A DNA stretch of 64,000 nt from Pelosinus sp. IPA-1 (GCF_030269905.1 NZ_BSVC01000005.1:124001-188000); one strand, 5' to 3'; positions 32,922 to 42,639 are shown, numbered from the stretch's first letter. Program-made: numbers and translations. Notes: generated by a model not told the origin, from the letters alone.

Positions 32922-33899
32922 ATGGAAAGTCTGTCATATCAACTACTAGTAATTGACGATACTACCCATGCCTTGCTCCTTGTAGATGGCAAACAAGGAG
33001 AAATAACAGTTGAAATGCCTTACCCCCTAGAATATACCCCTACTGAACTACGATTGTCCTCTGACTACAGTAAAGCTTATATGCCAGTGATCGGAACCAA
33101 CGGTACTGGTGCAATTTTCGTCGCCAACCTAGAGCAAAAATCAATTTACCGTTTGCCAGTACAACTACCTCCGCCAGCACAATTCACATTAGCTCCGGAT
33201 GATACTTGTGCCTACATAGCCGATCCCAATGGCAGGCTATACGCTCTTACTATCCCTTCTATGTCCCTAGTTTCTTGGGGAAACCCAGAAGAAGCTTCCT
33301 GTGTTGGTCTAGCTGCCAGTTCTAGTGCTGTCTACAGCGTATGGGAACAAGATAATCAAGGTTTTCTTGCAGTTTTCACTCCCATGGGGGAATTAGTACA
33401 AGAGTTTCCTATTCCAGGAATTCCAACAAATATCATCTTAGATGATACGGGACATACCGTTTTAATCCCCTTTACTAGTACTGCTTTTACATTAGAAGGA
33501 GTTATAGTCTTTAAACCAACAGAGGAAAATGAATCGAGCCCTTGTACTATGATTAGTGATACATGTCTTTATCCTCAGGATAAAAGCAGTTCTCCTGCCT
33601 ACCCTTGCCACGTCGCAATCTCCTCTAAGGAACAAGTTGCCTATATTGTGAATGAGGAAAGTGGTTCAATTACGGTAATTGATCTCCCGAGTGCCACGAT
33701 CACCCGCCATATTAAGCTTGGTCGTTCTATCTCGTGCTTACATCTATTGCCAAGCAGTAACTTGGCTATCGCAACTAGCCATATCTTCGCCGATCTTAGT
33801 ATGATTGATTTGGCAAACGGACGTTTATTATCAACTACAAATACCGAGCGACAACTATTAGGATATATAGCAGTAATACCCTTACCAATTTCAGAATAA
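32922..33899 (+). CDS. YVTN-type beta-propeller protein
   Basis: A 325-residue protein of repeated beta-blades: YQLLVIDDTTHALLLVDGKQ, AYIADPNGRLYALTIPSM, AYIVNEESGSITVIDLPSAT and CLHLLPSSNLAIATSH. These fit YVTN/NHL-type seven-bladed propellers, usually protein-interaction surfaces. No signal peptide is obvious, so it is probably cytoplasmic. The start has GAGGTGAG five bases before ATG. It is divergent from the ftsW-like gene across 132 bases. No specific partner can be named. Confidence 0.75.
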   Translation: MESLSYQLLVIDDTTHALLLVDGKQGEITVEMPYPLEYTPTELRLSSDYSKAYMPVIGTNGTGAIFVANLEQKSIYRLPVQLPPPAQFTLAPDDTCAYIADPNGRLYALTIPSMSLVSWGNPEEASCVGLAASSSAVYSVWEQDNQGFLAVFTPMGELVQEFPIPGIPTNIILDDTGHTVLIPFTSTAFTLEGVIVFKPTEENESSPCTMISDTCLYPQDKSSSPAYPCHVAISSKEQVAYIVNEESGSITVIDLPSATITRHIKLGRSISCLHLLPSSNLAIATSHIFADLSMIDLANGRLLSTTNTERQLLGYIAVIPLPISE

Positions 33900-33903
33900 A
33901 AAA

Positions 33904-33933
33904 GACTTGGCTTAAATGCCAAGTCCTTTTTTT
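33904..33933 (+). terminator. Intrinsic terminator after the propeller gene
   Basis: GACTTGGC and GCCAAGTC form a hairpin around TTAAAT, followed by CTTTTTTT. The same hairpin heads the family-1 repeats at 38086, 50371 and 57036. Confidence 0.85.
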
Positions 33934-33950
33934 ATTACCTGGCAAACTAC

Positions 33951-35165
33951 TTACTCAGGTTTTTTCCCTAATTGACGAGGCCATTTCCCGCTCCATTTAT
34001 ATTTAACATCACTAGTTTTGCTCTCTGCTTTTTCCATCACAGGATTGACATTTTCTTCTTGCAAAATGACTTCCGCTTTTACTACTTCTTTTGCCTGGAA
34101 TGCTTTGCCCATGCTTTCCGGTTTGTTGAACTTGGGCTCTTTACTCATTTTAATTTTACTGTTCACTTTTTCATTTGTAACTATTTCTACTTCTACTTTT
34201 GGCTCTAGCACTGGCTCTGGTTCTGGCTCTCTTACTTCTTCTGTAAAATCCTCATCACGTCCTGGTTTCATTAAAGTCGGTATCTTACAGTTATCATTCG
34301 TGTCTATTATTGTTTCCATTAAAGGGGTCTCTCCAATATCCTCCAAGGATGCTACCGCCATGTTTTTCACGACGCCTTTTTCCATCATCGTCAAGATTAA
34401 TAGAAAATGCTCTGCTTCTCGCCTTACATGATCTGCTAGCAAGGCAGGAATTAACCCTACTAATCGGCACTCTTCGATCATATCTTGTGCTGCACGTTTA
34501 AAATCTCTCAGACGCAAGACGGAAACACGAACATCTTGAATAAACCGTTTAAAAGAAGGAACCTCGGAATACCCCTGCAACATACTAGAGAAATCTCTTC
34601 CTTGTAAAAATAGTTCATCAAACTCTTGGGAAAACTCATTTGCAGTCTGAATTAAGTTACGTTCAGAAGGATCCAATAAATGACTAATGAAATAAGTATG
34701 ATCCGCCATTATACGAAGCCAAAATACATTTTCTTGTGCCTTAGTTCCCCCGCTTAAAGCTACTCTGCCATTTCTCATTTTTTCTAATAGACGCAGAAAA
34801 TACTCCGCTTCACGCGCCATATGATCTAAGAACAGGGGAAAATTATAACCCGCTAATTTGCACTCGAGCATCCGATGTAATAAACCACGTTTATAAGTAT
34901 AAAAGTCCTTTACTAAAACCTGAGCATCAGTAACGATCTCCATGAATTTCTTTTCATTTTGCACTCTTTCCGCGCGTACGCGCAAGGATTCGAATTCACG
35001 TTGAAAAGATTCGGCCTCATCAATTGAATCAGCATTCTCTTTAGGTAAACCAGACCTAATAAATATGGCATGCTCTTCCATGATTCGCAACCAAAACTTA
35101 ACTTCTTCTACGTTGAGTGGTTCCAAGGGCTCAGGAACCATATAAGACATGTTTTGACGCGGCAT
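33951..35165 (-). CDS. DUF2935 protein (tandem) with a charged C-terminal tail
   Basis: A 404-residue protein. Two DUF2935 domains lie in tandem: about 20-140 (VKFWLRIMEEHAIFIRSGLP and DHMAREAEYFLRLLEKM) and about 145-270 (VFWLRIMADHTYFISHLLDP and DHVRREAEHFLLILTMM). Their His/Glu-rich helices look like a metal-binding four-helix bundle. The last 130 residues are highly charged and disordered (EPEPEPVLEPKVEVEIV). DUF2935 is common in spore-forming Firmicutes and may be spore-related, but no function is established. Confidence 0.85.
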   Translation of the reverse strand: MPRQNMSYMVPEPLEPLNVEEVKFWLRIMEEHAIFIRSGLPKENADSIDEAESFQREFESLRVRAERVQNEKKFMEIVTDAQVLVKDFYTYKRGLLHRMLECKLAGYNFPLFLDHMAREAEYFLRLLEKMRNGRVALSGGTKAQENVFWLRIMADHTYFISHLLDPSERNLIQTANEFSQEFDELFLQGRDFSSMLQGYSEVPSFKRFIQDVRVSVLRLRDFKRAAQDMIEECRLVGLIPALLADHVRREAEHFLLILTMMEKGVVKNMAVASLEDIGETPLMETIIDTNDNCKIPTLMKPGRDEDFTEEVREPEPEPVLEPKVEVEIVTNEKVNSKIKMSKEPKFNKPESMGKAFQAKEVVKAEVILQEENVNPVMEKAESKTSDVKYKWSGKWPRQLGKKPE

Positions 35166-35256
35166 AGCAACACTCCCTTTTTGCTCCCACTACATTTGTT
35201 ACATTCTATGCCGCAACTTTGATTTCTGTTATAAAAAATTTTAAAAATAGTATTTT

Positions 35257-35946
35257 CTACGGAAATTTTATCTCACACCGATTAATACTCGTACCCATGC
35301 CGCTAAATTTCGTCTCATATTCTGTCATTACATTTCCTTGATAATCACTCTTATGCAAATCAAAAGTTACTTGATTTACCTCTAAATTACAAGCTGCAAA
35401 CTGCTCTAATGAAAAATCAAATAAAGGTCTATTATCGGTCTTAAAGAATATTTCTCCGCCCTTTGCAAGTAATAGGCGATACTTGTCCAGAAAGTTGGCA
35501 TGGGTTAAACGTCGTCTAGCATGCCGCGCCTTAGGCCATGGATCACAAAAGTTAATATAAAATCGATCTACCTCACCTGGAGCGAAAATATCTAATACTT
35601 GGTTAATATCAAAAACAAGCAGCCGAACATTAGTAAGGTTCTTTTCCCTTGCCTTTAGGGCCGCATAGTATAAAACATCTTGTTGGGCTTCAATTCCAAT
35701 AAAATTAATTTCCGGATTTTCTTCCGCCAACTGGGTGATGAACTTCCCCTTACCTGTTCCAAGTTCAACATGCAAAGGCGCATTTCGACCAAAAACTTCA
35801 TGCCAATGCCCTTTTCTATGCTCATGAACATTCGTTCTCTCCTGATCTGGCTTTCCATATGTACCATAGGGAATTTCTTTTATTACTACGATATCTTTAT
35901 ATTCTTCTAATGCCTCATCTACCCAAGGCTTTCTTCTTAGTCGCAT
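35257..35946 (-). CDS. trmB: tRNA (guanine-N7)-methyltransferase TrmB
   Basis: A 229-residue TrmB that makes m7G46 in tRNA with S-adenosylmethionine. Signatures are the SAM-binding VELGTGKGKFITQLAEENP, NFIGIEAQQDV, VRLLVFDINQV, YINFCDPWPKARHARRRLTH and a C-terminal VMTEYETKFSGMG. Length is typical. It lies 20 bases upstream of, and in the same direction as, the AcoR-like regulator's end, with no functional link evident. Confidence 0.93.
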   Translation of the reverse strand: MRLRRKPWVDEALEEYKDIVVIKEIPYGTYGKPDQERTNVHEHRKGHWHEVFGRNAPLHVELGTGKGKFITQLAEENPEINFIGIEAQQDVLYYAALKAREKNLTNVRLLVFDINQVLDIFAPGEVDRFYINFCDPWPKARHARRRLTHANFLDKYRLLLAKGGEIFFKTDNRPLFDFSLEQFAACNLEVNQVTFDLHKSDYQGNVMTEYETKFSGMGTSINRCEIKFP

Positions 35947-35966
35947 TCCTATACCACCTATATCCT

Positions 35967-37868
35967 CTATTCTTTATCTAAACCAAATTTTTTCAAATAT
36001 CTGTACAGCGTAACACGACTAACATCTAGCATATTCGCAAGACGACTAATGTTACCACCAGCAACCTTCCATGCCTCTACAAAGATCTCTTTATCTTCTT
36101 TCCAAGCAGAACTAATGCCAGTTTCACCAAGCAGGCTAATATCTTTCAGAGCAATTTTACTTCCTTCTGTATTAAAGAAGGCCTGCTCTACAACTCCTTG
36201 CAACTGTTTAATGTTACCAGGCCATTCATAAGACATCAAAAGCTCTTTTGCTTCGCTCAGGAGTTCCTTTACTGGCATATTATGCTGCTCCGCCAATTCT
36301 TCAATAATATGTTCAGCCAAGAGCGGAATGTCTTCACGCCGCGCCCGTAAAGGCGGGATGCGAATCATGCTTTTTGAGATGATCTCATACAGAGGTGCAA
36401 AGAAAACTCCCTTTTCCGTTAGGCGTTTCAAATCACTATCGCAGGCTGCAATGATACGAATATCAAAACTACGCTGTACATCTTCCCCTACGCGACGTAA
36501 CTGGCGTTCTTTCAAACATTCAGCTAATTGGGAAGCTACATGCAGAGGCATTTTTTCAATTTCGTCTAAGAATAAAGTACCGCCATTAGCCAGCTCTAGC
36601 TTCCCTGGGCGGCTTTCATCCTTATATTCACCACTGCCAAATAATTCTTCCTCTAATACTTCTGGCAGTATATCACCGCACTTCAATGAAATGAGCGGAC
36701 CTGCAGCTCTGACACTTGCTTGATGTATAGCATGGGCCATCCGTTGTTTACCAGTACCAGATTCGCCTTGCAATAATAGGTGATTGTTATTACGGGCTAC
36801 TCTTCCTGCCTTTTCTTGCATTGTAATGAATACAGGAGTTTCTCCTACCATACTAGCAAGGCTATATCTGGCTTTGTAGCCAACAGCATGAGCAACTAGG
36901 GTTCTCAAATCCTCAATTGGCAAAGACACAGCAACAACACTGGTTACTACCTTCTCCTGCTCTAGAGGTATTACCGTGGTAATATCTTCGTATGTTTTTC
37001 GCTGGGTAATCCATGTCACTTCTTTATTATAGGATGGTATTCCTTTGAAACCTTTATACAAGGGTGTATGACGATAATTCAAGACCACATCATTTAGGTT
37101 CGCTACAATATCATTATTAACAGCATCAATCCCCGCCAAACGACTTTTCCCTAACTTATTACTATAGACAACATCGCCGCCTGGTACAATGTGATACACC
37201 GCAAAGGGTACGGAATCTAAAATCGCATGACGTGCCTCTAACTGGTCTAAGATAGTTAAATGCTGTTCCATAGAATATTTAATACTGAGCAGCAAAGATA
37301 CCACTGCACTGTAGGGTAATGATTCTTGCTCAACTGACACAATTGTTACAATATATACTAACTGACCATCTACCATAATCGGCACAGAGCAGGCGTCACC
37401 ATCCTGACATTCCTTAATCCACATCTCTGGACCAAATAGTAAGAAGGGTACCTTATGTTCATGAACAATACTAATGCTTGATGTTCCAATATCTTCTTCT
37501 GCCAATCTTGATCCTTCTAATTCTCCAGGGCTCTTTTGAAAAAATGGCAACGCATAATTTTTCATTACATAACACTCTTGGTCTAACAACAAAAGACTTA
37601 AGTTATATACATTGAAATGCTCCCTAGTTTGATTATACAAACCATTTAGATACTCCATCGCTGCATGATGTAAATGTTGTCTTCTAGCTAATTCTTCCTT
37701 GTTAAGCTTAATCAATTTAGGTAAGTCCTTTGAAGGAATACCTTGTTCCCGGCTTTTTTCCCAGGAATCGGCTACCCATGGGTGTACATTGGGGTCCATT
37801 ACACCCGTACTAGTAAACTTTTCATAATAGGTTACAAGCTTTTCTTTACTGCGCCGCTCTCTTATCAT
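35967..37868 (-). CDS. AcoR/NtrC-type AAA+ regulator without the GAFTGA loop
   Basis: A 633-residue protein. Residues 1-210 are a GAF-like sensor of the AcoR type (VKNYALPFF; EDIGTSSISIVHEHKVPFL; PIMVDGQLVYIVTIVSVEQE). A PAS-like domain lies at about 215-320. The AAA+ module has Walker A GESGTGK (368-374), Walker B TLFLDEIEKM and RIPPLRARREDIPLL. A Fis-type helix-turn-helix ends the protein (SRLANMLDVSRVTLYRYL). Where sigma54 activators carry GAFTGA (about 411-418), this has GSGEYKDESRPG. It probably does not contact sigma54 and may act as a TyrR-like regulator with the main sigma factor. Its target is not clear from the window. Confidence 0.85.
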   Translation of the reverse strand: MIRERRSKEKLVTYYEKFTSTGVMDPNVHPWVADSWEKSREQGIPSKDLPKLIKLNKEELARRQHLHHAAMEYLNGLYNQTREHFNVYNLSLLLLDQECYVMKNYALPFFQKSPGELEGSRLAEEDIGTSSISIVHEHKVPFLLFGPEMWIKECQDGDACSVPIMVDGQLVYIVTIVSVEQESLPYSAVVSLLLSIKYSMEQHLTILDQLEARHAILDSVPFAVYHIVPGGDVVYSNKLGKSRLAGIDAVNNDIVANLNDVVLNYRHTPLYKGFKGIPSYNKEVTWITQRKTYEDITTVIPLEQEKVVTSVVAVSLPIEDLRTLVAHAVGYKARYSLASMVGETPVFITMQEKAGRVARNNNHLLLQGESGTGKQRMAHAIHQASVRAAGPLISLKCGDILPEVLEEELFGSGEYKDESRPGKLELANGGTLFLDEIEKMPLHVASQLAECLKERQLRRVGEDVQRSFDIRIIAACDSDLKRLTEKGVFFAPLYEIISKSMIRIPPLRARREDIPLLAEHIIEELAEQHNMPVKELLSEAKELLMSYEWPGNIKQLQGVVEQAFFNTEGSKIALKDISLLGETGISSAWKEDKEIFVEAWKVAGGNISRLANMLDVSRVTLYRYLKKFGLDKE

Positions 37869-38085
37869 ATAAATCCTCCATGTGTCTTATCATATTTAGC
37901 ATCTTAAATCATCAACGTTAGAACGTGCTTACTAAAAACACGCAGGAACAACAATGCAGATGAGTGTTTTTTATAGTACATAATAGAAAAATAATATCAC
38001 ACATTTAAGAAAAACTATAGTACTCTTACTATTATTGTCTCCATTTCCTAGTTTTTTAGGATCATTATCCTATTTCATAAAAAAA

Positions 38086-38172
38086 GACTTGGCTTAGGCC
38101 AAGTCCTCAGACGCAGGCAGAAGCCTTAGCCATTTACTTGGAATCAAGGAAGTATTATACTTTCTGATTCCG
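38086..38172 (+). repeat. Dispersed repeat family 1, copy a
   Basis: Hairpin GACTTGGC-TTAG-GCCAAGTC, then GGCAGAAGCC, then a GGAATC...GATTCC hairpin with an inner arm (GGAAGT/ACTTTCT). It matches copies at 50371-50460 and 57036-57124 closely, and the partial copy at 42640-42708. It lies in the gap between the AcoR-like gene and the chemoreceptor. The rest of the stretch 37869-38085 shows nothing I can support. Confidence 0.85.
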
Positions 38173-38173
38173 C

Positions 38174-38215
38174 AAAAAAATTGAGTAGGTTGACAATTTG
38201 CCGAACCTACTCAAT
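38174..38215 (-). terminator. Intrinsic terminator of the H-NOX chemoreceptor gene
   Basis: ATTGAGTAGGTT (38180-38191) pairs exactly with AACCTACTCAAT (38204-38215). The minus strand continues with TTTTTTT. It lies 25 bases past the stop. Confidence 0.9.
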
Positions 38216-38239
38216 CAAATCAAAATCACTACCTATTGA

Positions 38240-40045
38240 TCAAGTACGATATTGATTTACGTCTTCACTAAAATGCTGAATAACCACTTTAAATTCACCA
38301 ATTTTACTCATCATATCCTGCAATTTATCATTGTATACCTGAACCGATGCACTGACTTCCTCACTCGCAGCAGAATTTTCTTCTGAAATAGCTGCTAAGG
38401 ATTCAATCTTTCCATATACCTGTCCAAGCCCTGTCATCTCATGTTCTAACTTTCCAATCATATCTACAATATTCGTAGCTACATTCTGCACATTACCTAC
38501 ATGACGACTATTGCTTGCTACCACTTCATTCAGTTGATGACTTTCTACTGCCAATACATCATATTCTTCTTCAATCATCGCTACGACACCGCTAATAATA
38601 TCCATTAATACCTTTAAATCACTAGTAATACTATCGGAATGTTGATGAGATTGTTCCGCTAATTTGCGTACTTCTTCTGCTACAACGGCAAAGCCTCTTC
38701 CCTGCTCTCCTGCCCTTGCTGCCTCAATGGCTGCATTTAGTGCCAATAAATTGGTCTGGCCAGCAATCGCAGCTACCATGCCCGTAATTTCCGTAATCTT
38801 CGTAGCTTGTAATTGAAGATTTCCCGCCGACTTCTTTACCTCGGCAAATTTTTCTAAACTATGTTCTAATTTAGCACCAGATGCCTGTACTTCCCCAAAG
38901 CCATGATTGATTTCCGATACTGCTGCCTCGAGTTGTACTTTATTACGATTTTGCTCCACAACAAACTTTTTCAATGTATCTAAATTGCCACTTAAAATGC
39001 CAACTGCCTCTGTTGTTTCCACGGCCTGATTGCTAGCCGCTGTTGCCACATCATAGACAACACCAGAAATACTATGAGACGTCTCTGACATTTTATCAGC
39101 TAAGGTATTGAAAAGATCCGCAAAGCGGTTCATTTCATCTCCAGTGCCTTTAAATCCTACAAATTCCCGTTTTAAACGCTTCTTATACAAGGAAAGCCCT
39201 TGCATCAGATCTTCGAATTGATCATTTGTATGTAGTTTTGTTTCAAGGAAGTACTTTCTTTCTTGTATGTTCCCAATCTCTTTTTGAATAGAAGTAAAGG
39301 GTTTTAAAAGCAGAGCAGATGCAAAAGCTGCGAGCCCACCGCTAATAATTGCCGACCACAGAGGAATGGATGCCCCCATCATAGCTACTATGGCATCGAC
39401 CACAACCGTTAACAAGGTTGCGGCCACACCGATTTTAACTGGTAAGCTTTTGATAAATCCAAAGGATAATAGCTTGTTAATACGGTATGTTTCGTGTTGA
39501 GTAATCGGATTTTCAAAGCAAATTTTTATTTTAACATGACCGGTAGACTTTTCAAGCACTTCTGTTTTGATCTTTTCTTTGAAATGCTCTGCAGCTCCGA
39601 CAATAAGACCATTAAGGTACCCAAACATTCCCCTCTTGGAGCGATAACTAAAAACGGCCTCATATTCAGAGATCGGCTCAATTAAGATTTCTGGAGGATT
39701 AGCACCCGGTATTCGTTTTACCACTACAACATGTACATCATACATGGACCGCAAGAAAGAATATAAGTTTTCTTGCTGAAAAAATGCCGGATAAGCCTCT
39801 AAGAACGCTCTCACATTGTCCTTACCAATCGTTAACCATATTTCATCCTCTGATTTTCCTGAAGATGTGGCTAAAGTCCCAATGAACTTTCGAACCTCAC
39901 TATCTTCAATATCTTCAGTAGGCCCTACAATCCGGTCCTTTGCCCATCCTGCACTTTGCATGGCCTTACCAACTAATTCCGGACCCCACATATTTCTTGC
40001 AGTGCCAACCCATGTAGCAACAACTGTCCCTTTAATAACCATCAC
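38240..40045 (-). CDS. Methyl-accepting chemotaxis protein with N-terminal H-NOX heme domain
   Basis: A 601-residue chemoreceptor. Residues 1-185 are an H-NOX (HNOB) heme domain. Aligned to the Thermoanaerobacter Tar4 H-NOX (from memory), all key residues fall at a constant +3 offset: Trp12, Asn77, heme ligand His105, Tyr134/Ser136/Arg138 of YxSxR, and distal Tyr143. This full set is the one associated with O2 binding. Two membrane segments follow (about 205-250), then a signalling domain with the hairpin [20 protein letters not shown] and [10 protein letters not shown]. Start codon is GTG (40045) or ATG (40042). It is likely an O2 or NO taxis sensor. It ends at an intrinsic terminator. Confidence 0.93.
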   Translation of the reverse strand: MMVIKGTVVATWVGTARNMWGPELVGKAMQSAGWAKDRIVGPTEDIEDSEVRKFIGTLATSSGKSEDEIWLTIGKDNVRAFLEAYPAFFQQENLYSFLRSMYDVHVVVVKRIPGANPPEILIEPISEYEAVFSYRSKRGMFGYLNGLIVGAAEHFKEKIKTEVLEKSTGHVKIKICFENPITQHETYRINKLLSFGFIKSLPVKIGVAATLLTVVVDAIVAMMGASIPLWSAIISGGLAAFASALLLKPFTSIQKEIGNIQERKYFLETKLHTNDQFEDLMQGLSLYKKRLKREFVGFKGTGDEMNRFADLFNTLADKMSETSHSISGVVYDVATAASNQAVETTEAVGILSGNLDTLKKFVVEQNRNKVQLEAAVSEINHGFGEVQASGAKLEHSLEKFAEVKKSAGNLQLQATKITEITGMVAAIAGQTNLLALNAAIEAARAGEQGRGFAVVAEEVRKLAEQSHQHSDSITSDLKVLMDIISGVVAMIEEEYDVLAVESHQLNEVVASNSRHVGNVQNVATNIVDMIGKLEHEMTGLGQVYGKIESLAAISEENSAASEEVSASVQVYNDKLQDMMSKIGEFKVVIQHFSEDVNQYRT

Positions 40046-40152
40046 CCCATCAAGATTGTAATAATCTTCTATTTTATCTTTTACTTTTTATTTCGCTATT
40101 TATTTCCATTTTCCTGCCCAGATTATATTAATTATCATTTAAAAAGCATTGT

Positions 40153-40178
40153 TAAAAAAGGTCAGCATATGCCGACCT
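40153..40178 (-). terminator. Intrinsic terminator of the HD-GYP sensor gene
   Basis: AGGTCAGC (40159-40166) pairs with GCCGACCT (40171-40178) around ATAT, with one mismatch. On the minus strand it is followed by TTTTTTAAC. It overlaps the stop of the gene at 40177. Confidence 0.8.
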
Positions 40179-41742
40179 AAACACCCTCGATCTCTCTATA
40201 AAATTTTTCATACAATGCTACACTCTCTTGTGCACTGTGGTTTATTTGTAAAAAGGCACGAATTACTCGAGGATCAAATTGAGTTCCACTGTTTCTTACT
40301 AATTCAGCCATAGCCTCTTCATATGGTCGCCCCTTGCGATAGGGTCTATCACTAATCATGGCTTCAAATGCATCGGCAACAGAACATATCCTTGCCAATA
40401 AGGGAATGGCATCACCCTTCAAGCCATTAGGATACCCCTTACCATCAAATCGTTCTTGATGATATAAGGCAATCCGAGCTGCCTCCCGCAAATATTCGGC
40501 ACCTTGCAAAATTTGATATCCAATGATCGGATGCTGCTTTATCTTTTCATATTCTTCTGCTGTTAAATTTCCTTCCTTAAGTAAAATATCATCACTAATC
40601 GCTAACTTACCAATGTCGTGAAGCAATGTTCCCCAATGAAGATATAAAAGTTCGTTTTCAGAAAGCTTCATCTCTCGCCCAATCTCTAAGGCAATATTAT
40701 TGACAGCTAGGGAATGATTCGCAGTACCGCTTTCCCTTTTCTCAAGGGCACTAAAAAAGGCGCGAATCGTAACATCATAAGCATGAACTAGCTCCTGATT
40801 CGCCTCCCTTAAACGACTCGTGGCGACCTCTACTTTCCGGCGTAAAGAATAAACAAACAATACGACTATACCAATCAAAACAATTGCTCCAAAAACACCC
40901 CAAGTAATAAACTCCATAAGACGAGGATTACCAAAAATTTCTCGAAGAAAATAATTTTCACCAAACCACTTATCCTGCAATTGCTTGAGTTTACCTGTTT
41001 TCTTTAAATGATCAATTCCAACATTTAGATTTGATAGTAGGACAGTGTTTCCTTTTGGTACTCCTAATGAATAAGAATTCACAGCTAGCGGGGTTCCAAC
41101 AACCTTGATATTACCATGTAAATTATGCTGATTGATCCAGTACATACCTATAAAGTAACTACCTACAACAGCATCCAATTCACCTTCTGACAGAGCCTTC
41201 AATGCATCTTTTTGATTTGTATACCGATTTAAGTGCAGGTTAGGAAGATGGCTCTTCAAAAAATCCTCGCCAAAATCTCCACGCTGTACTCCCACTCGGC
41301 GATTCACCAAATCATTTGCAGATCTGATTAAAAAATTACTCCGCATTGTAAAAATAACGAGCCGAGTTTCCAAGTATGGCTCGGTGAAATCAAAAAATTT
41401 TTCTCGTTCTGGCGTATCCACAACACCAATTAATATGTCGCCCTTGCCTTGCGCCACGTTCTCTTTGGCATTGTCCCAATCTAGTAACATAATATCAAAG
41501 GTACCAGCGCCCTCATTTTCTAATAGATGAATAAAATCAACATCATAACCATCTTGCTGTCCCATCTCATTAACAAATACCAAAGGAGGATGTGCATTAT
41601 CGCCAAAGGCTCTGTATGTATCATTTCGATTCGCGAACCCCCAGGTAGGCTGGAGTAAAATTAATAATCCTAGCGTCATAGTACTTATCTTCCTTGCTAA
41701 TGACACAATTTTTATCCTCCTATATGGATAAGACCTATCCAT
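40177..41742 (-). CDS. Periplasmic-binding sensor with HD-GYP c-di-GMP phosphodiesterase domain
   Basis: A 521-residue protein. A signal/anchor (MTLGLLILLQPTWGFA) is followed by a type-3 solute-binding domain (residues 45-260: PPLVFVNEMGQQDGYDVDFI, GDILIGVVDTPEREKFFDFT, VGVQRGDFGEDFL). A membrane segment (FGAIVLIGIVVLFVYSLRR) and a short coiled coil lead to an HD-GYP domain: LHWGTLLHDIGKLAIS, IKQHPIIGYQIL and HHQERFDGKGYPNGLKGDAI. The sensor thus likely links an external amino-acid-like ligand to cyclic di-GMP breakdown. It is upstream of the nir-like gene in the opposite direction. Confidence 0.92.
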   Translation of the reverse strand: MDRSYPYRRIKIVSLARKISTMTLGLLILLQPTWGFANRNDTYRAFGDNAHPPLVFVNEMGQQDGYDVDFIHLLENEGAGTFDIMLLDWDNAKENVAQGKGDILIGVVDTPEREKFFDFTEPYLETRLVIFTMRSNFLIRSANDLVNRRVGVQRGDFGEDFLKSHLPNLHLNRYTNQKDALKALSEGELDAVVGSYFIGMYWINQHNLHGNIKVVGTPLAVNSYSLGVPKGNTVLLSNLNVGIDHLKKTGKLKQLQDKWFGENYFLREIFGNPRLMEFITWGVFGAIVLIGIVVLFVYSLRRKVEVATSRLREANQELVHAYDVTIRAFFSALEKRESGTANHSLAVNNIALEIGREMKLSENELLYLHWGTLLHDIGKLAISDDILLKEGNLTAEEYEKIKQHPIIGYQILQGAEYLREAARIALYHQERFDGKGYPNGLKGDAIPLLARICSVADAFEAMISDRPYRKGRPYEEAMAELVRNSGTQFDPRVIRAFLQINHSAQESVALYEKFYREIEGV

Positions 41743-41875
41743 CCCTTATCTTATAAAATAATGAATCCCAATTATCGTAAAGTAGAATCCTACAAACAGC
41801 AGCTTTCTTATTACTAAAAAACTTCCAATCTGATTATTCGACGACAACATAGGAAGCCCCTGCCTATTCTACCCA

Positions 41876-41917
41876 TGTGATATTGATCACAGACGAGAAT
41901 TCTAAACGATCTATAAT
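41876..41917 (+). promoter_or_regulatory. CRP/FNR-type operator and -10 box of the siroheme-type gene
   Basis: A perfect TGTGA-TATTGA-TCACA site at 41876-41891 lies upstream of TATAAT (41912-41917). With a start of transcription about seven bases after the -10, the site is centred near -40.5, a class II activator position. The match is to the CRP/FNR superfamily consensus. Which regulator binds is unknown. Confidence 0.6.
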
Positions 41918-41932
41918 AAAGTGGAGGATACC

Positions 41933-41959
41933 ATGTCTCTAAAGGAGGATCTATTATGA
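41933..41959 (+). CDS. Putative 8-codon leader ORF
   Basis: ATG TCT CTA AAG GAG GAT CTA TTA TGA follows a GGAGG box and overlaps the start of the reductase-like gene (TTATGA). It contains that gene's ribosome site. It may be accidental; translational coupling would be its only likely role. Confidence 0.3.
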   Translation: MSLKEDLL

Positions 41960-42633
41960 CAATTCCATTTGCTAGCATTCCTATTTTGAATAAGAAAATC
42001 AAGTTTCCTGTTACACCTCATATTCCTGGCGGGTTAACCACCTCTGCCCAACTTAGGCAAATTGCTGAGATTGCTGATAAGTATGAGGGCTCCTTAAAGA
42101 TAGTAGGAAATACGATTACGATTATCGGACTTAATTTGAGTGATGGAGAAAAAGCCCTTGCCGAACTGAATTGCCAAGGAGAATCCTTTATTGCGAAGGC
42201 AGTACGGTCCGTTGCATTTTGTCCTGGCAAACCCGACTGCCCCAGAGCATTGCAGGATAGCTCTAGCTTAGGACTAGCCCTTGATAAAGAATTCTTTGGG
42301 CAAGAGCTGCCAGGTAAACTTCGAATTGGCGTGAGTGGTTGCCCTAATTGCTGTATTGAACCCTTAGTCAAAGATATCGGTATGTATGGAACGGCCAAAG
42401 GTTACACCTTAGCCGTAGGCGGCAACTCCGGCTTTTCAGCTCAAATTGCCACAGTCGTCGCAGAAAAAGTTCCTGCTGAAGAAATCCCTAGTATCATACA
42501 ATCTATACTAACGTTCTATCGACAACACGGAAAAGCCAAAGAACGCCTAGGACAACTCATTACTCGTATTGGTTGGGAGCAATTCATCAATGAAACGATA
42601 CCTACTCAATATAAGAAGAAACTTGACTTGTGA
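41956..42633 (+). CDS. Siroheme [4Fe-4S] nitrite/sulfite reductase-like protein
   Basis: A 225-residue protein. An N-terminal ferredoxin-like half domain (PVTPHIPGGLTTSAQLRQIA) precedes the [4Fe-4S]/siroheme domain: CPGKPDC (Cys-x5-Cys) and SGCPNCC (Cys-x3-Cys). It is a single short subunit, smaller than assimilatory reductases, as in the many NirA/DsrA-like small proteins of anaerobes whose substrate is unproven. The start has AAAGGAGG before ATG. A perfect CRP-type operator lies in its promoter. It ends near a family-1 repeat remnant and a strong bidirectional terminator. Confidence 0.85.
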   Translation: MTIPFASIPILNKKIKFPVTPHIPGGLTTSAQLRQIAEIADKYEGSLKIVGNTITIIGLNLSDGEKALAELNCQGESFIAKAVRSVAFCPGKPDCPRALQDSSSLGLALDKEFFGQELPGKLRIGVSGCPNCCIEPLVKDIGMYGTAKGYTLAVGGNSGFSAQIATVVAEKVPAEEIPSIIQSILTFYRQHGKAKERLGQLITRIGWEQFINETIPTQYKKKLDL

Positions 42634-42639
42634 CAGTAC

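Noticed and set aside
35967-37868. Sigma54-dependent activator of acetoin genes
   Set aside because: The GAFTGA loop is missing and no acetoin genes are nearby.
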